Source: Deinococcus arcticus (GTDB lineage Bacteria > Deinococcota > Deinococci > Deinococcales > Deinococcaceae). Taken from it: 15,526 nt of DNA. The translations under genes were made by a program, and so were the position numbers. Positions 14,652-15,526 of the stretch are shown here, piece after piece. The stretch is taken from positions 1-15,526 of the forward strand of contig NZ_PYSV01000035.1 of NCBI RefSeq assembly GCF_003028415.1, read 5' to 3'. Below the pieces are notes generated by a model. It had not been told where the DNA came from. It was given only the letters and a program-made list of their open reading frames with translations, and ran no database searches. Within the stretch, counting starts at the first letter, position 1; each line of letters starts with the position of its first letter.

Positions 14652-15104
14652 ATGGGCACGGATATCTTGGAGCATTACGAGCGCTTTCAGAACGACCATT
14701 GGGAAGCGGTCGATTTCCTTCAACGTGGTGAAAGGCCATCCTGGTCCCATCCTGCCTTTATTGAACGGAATTACAACCTGTTTGGCATCCTATCCGATGT
14801 TCGTTCGGTCTACACTGTGACCCCCATCGCCCGTTACCGCGGTTTGCCAACAGATGTCAGTCCGACTGTTGCAGCGCGCTGGGCCGCCGTCGCGTATGAC
14901 GATTGCCTCTTCGGCTTGTCCTGGGTCGGGCTTGATGAACTGCTGGCCTTTGATTGGGAACAGACCATAACCTGTGAACTGAAAGGGTATCCACCGCTGA
15001 CCTGTCGAGAGGCTGCAGGACGCTTTTATCAGGAAACGCTGCCTTACCTCCGGGCACAGGTCGATGATCCGGCGCATCTTCGAATAGTGTTCTGGTTTGG
15101 TTGA
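14652..15104 (+). CDS. Short uncharacterised protein of the MGxDI type
   Basis: This encodes 150 residues. It begins MGTDILEHYERFQNDHWEAV and contains RNYNLFGILSDVRS (about 40-53), RGLPTDVSP (about 64-72), LFGLSWVGLDELLAFDWEQ (about 88-106) and a C-terminal LRIVFWFG. This layout (MGxDI..., RNYxLFxILxxVR, GLPxDVS, SWxxLDELL) is one I recognise from a group of small uncharacterised proteins in phages and bacteria. I know no function for it. There is no signal peptide, so it is cytosolic. The ATG at 14652 is chosen because the family starts MGxDI. An ATG at 14637 and longer frames reaching back to 14406 overlap the RHS gene and look spurious. It is divergent from the RHS operon and could be an unrelated cargo gene next to IS debris. 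Confidence 0.65.
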   Translation: MGTDILEHYERFQNDHWEAVDFLQRGERPSWSHPAFIERNYNLFGILSDVRSVYTVTPIARYRGLPTDVSPTVAARWAAVAYDDCLFGLSWVGLDELLAFDWEQTITCELKGYPPLTCREAAGRFYQETLPYLRAQVDDPAHLRIVFWFG

Positions 15105-15115
15105 ACAGGGTCACG

Positions 15116-15463
15116 TCAGACCCTCAGCATGGTTGGCCAACATAAAAAAGTGAGGCGTAGGGCTTGCCAGGACGAAGGCGAGGGGTGGAGCAACAGATCC
15201 TGAAGATGATCGAGGCCCAATCGGAACACGGACACCGCACGGTGTCCGTGTTTCTTGCGTTTCACGGGCTGCCTGGAGGCCAGGAGCTGACCCGTCACAC
15301 AGGCCCAGATGAAGGCGGCGGACACGCAGGTGAGCAAGGTTGACACACGTTCTGCCTGAGTGAGCCCCGTATCTTCCAGGTTGAAGCCTCTGGTTTTGAG
15401 GGCTGAATGCAGGTTTTCCACGTACCAATGGGAATACACCTGTAGACACAACGGATGCAGCAC
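15116..15463 (-). pseudogene. C-terminal piece of an IS4-family transposase
   Basis: About 110 residues match the end of IS4-family transposases of the kind truncated at 120-587: VENLHSALKTRGFNLEDTGL, ACVTGQLLA, KRKKHGHRAVSVFRLGLDHL and QDLLLHPSPSSWQAL, ending LCWPTMLRV. The YREK signature (Y-2-R-3-E-6-K) is nearly intact, but it reads YSHWYVE where YSHRWYVE is expected, so the Arg codon appears deleted. Directly upstream in frame is TAG, and no N-terminal half is visible before the window ends. The piece is therefore 5'-truncated and inactive. It may come from the same element type as the left fragment, but the two cannot be joined from this window. Confidence 0.78.
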
Positions 15464-15465
15464 CT

Positions 15466-15526
15466 ATGATCGGACTTGACGGCCTGCGTCGACTGGTCGC
15501 CTTCGTCTCACGCGCCAAGAGCGCTT
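15466..15526 (+). CDS. Possible gene start running off the window
   Basis: From the ATG at 15466 the plus strand is open for 20 codons to the window edge, reading MIGLDGLRRLVAFVSRAKSA. It begins where the IS4 fragment loses its family resemblance, so it may be a different gene or element joined there. There is no ribosome site and no recognisable family. Very short evidence. Confidence 0.15.
   Translation, partial: MIGLDGLRRLVAFVSRAKSA

Noticed and set aside
15111..15518. Overlapping minus-strand frame reading MARETKATSRRR
   Set aside because: The IS4 motifs are in a different frame (15116-15463). This frame has no recognisable motif, so it is a shadow.

Overview
The window looks like plasmid or other accessory DNA from a Deinococcus-type bacterium. 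The basis is high GC, a ParA with the [10 protein letters not shown] motif, an RPA-type replication initiator beside iterons, IS4- and IS6-family insertion sequences, and two start codons that follow a TANNNT -10 box by 8-9 bases, the leaderless arrangement common in Deinococcus. The assignment is by pattern recognition, not by a search.

Layout. 1-119 appears to be the end of an IS6-like element inserted into an IS4-family transposase gene (120-587, minus). 710-1483 is an R2K-type ATP-grasp protein. 1633-3395 is a parA-parB partition operon with a 16-bp palindrome over its promoter. 3396-3922 is an origin-like region with eight 18-bp iterons, a 13-bp inverted repeat and an AT-rich stretch. 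3923-4160 is the first 79 codons of a rep gene, cut by a complete IS6-family element (4161-4971). On the other side of the IS is a truncated unknown gene (4972-5380, minus). The two IS flanks share no 8-bp duplication, so the IS probably marks a deletion that removed most of rep and the end of the unknown gene. 5877-6827 is an intact tyrosine recombinase, perhaps the plasmid's dimer resolvase.

7237-14516 is one minus-strand operon of four tightly packed genes. In order of transcription they are a 1480-residue RHS/YD-repeat protein with no visible signal peptide or toxin tip, a lipoprotein with Ig-like and fibronectin-III-like domains, a short secretin, and a small lipoprotein. A minus-strand intrinsic terminator follows at 7141-7170. 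A large YD-repeat protein encoded with its own secretin and two lipoproteins is the most novel-looking system here and may be a dedicated export or surface-display unit. The RHS gene may be 5'-truncated, so the operon could be a remnant. Divergent from it is a short protein of the uncharacterised MGxDI type (14652-15104), then the C-terminal piece of a second IS4-family transposase (15116-15463, minus).

Partition, recombinase and origin genes together say plasmid maintenance. The broken rep says that this origin, if still used, needs an initiator supplied from elsewhere. No rRNA, convincing tRNA or CRISPR array is visible.
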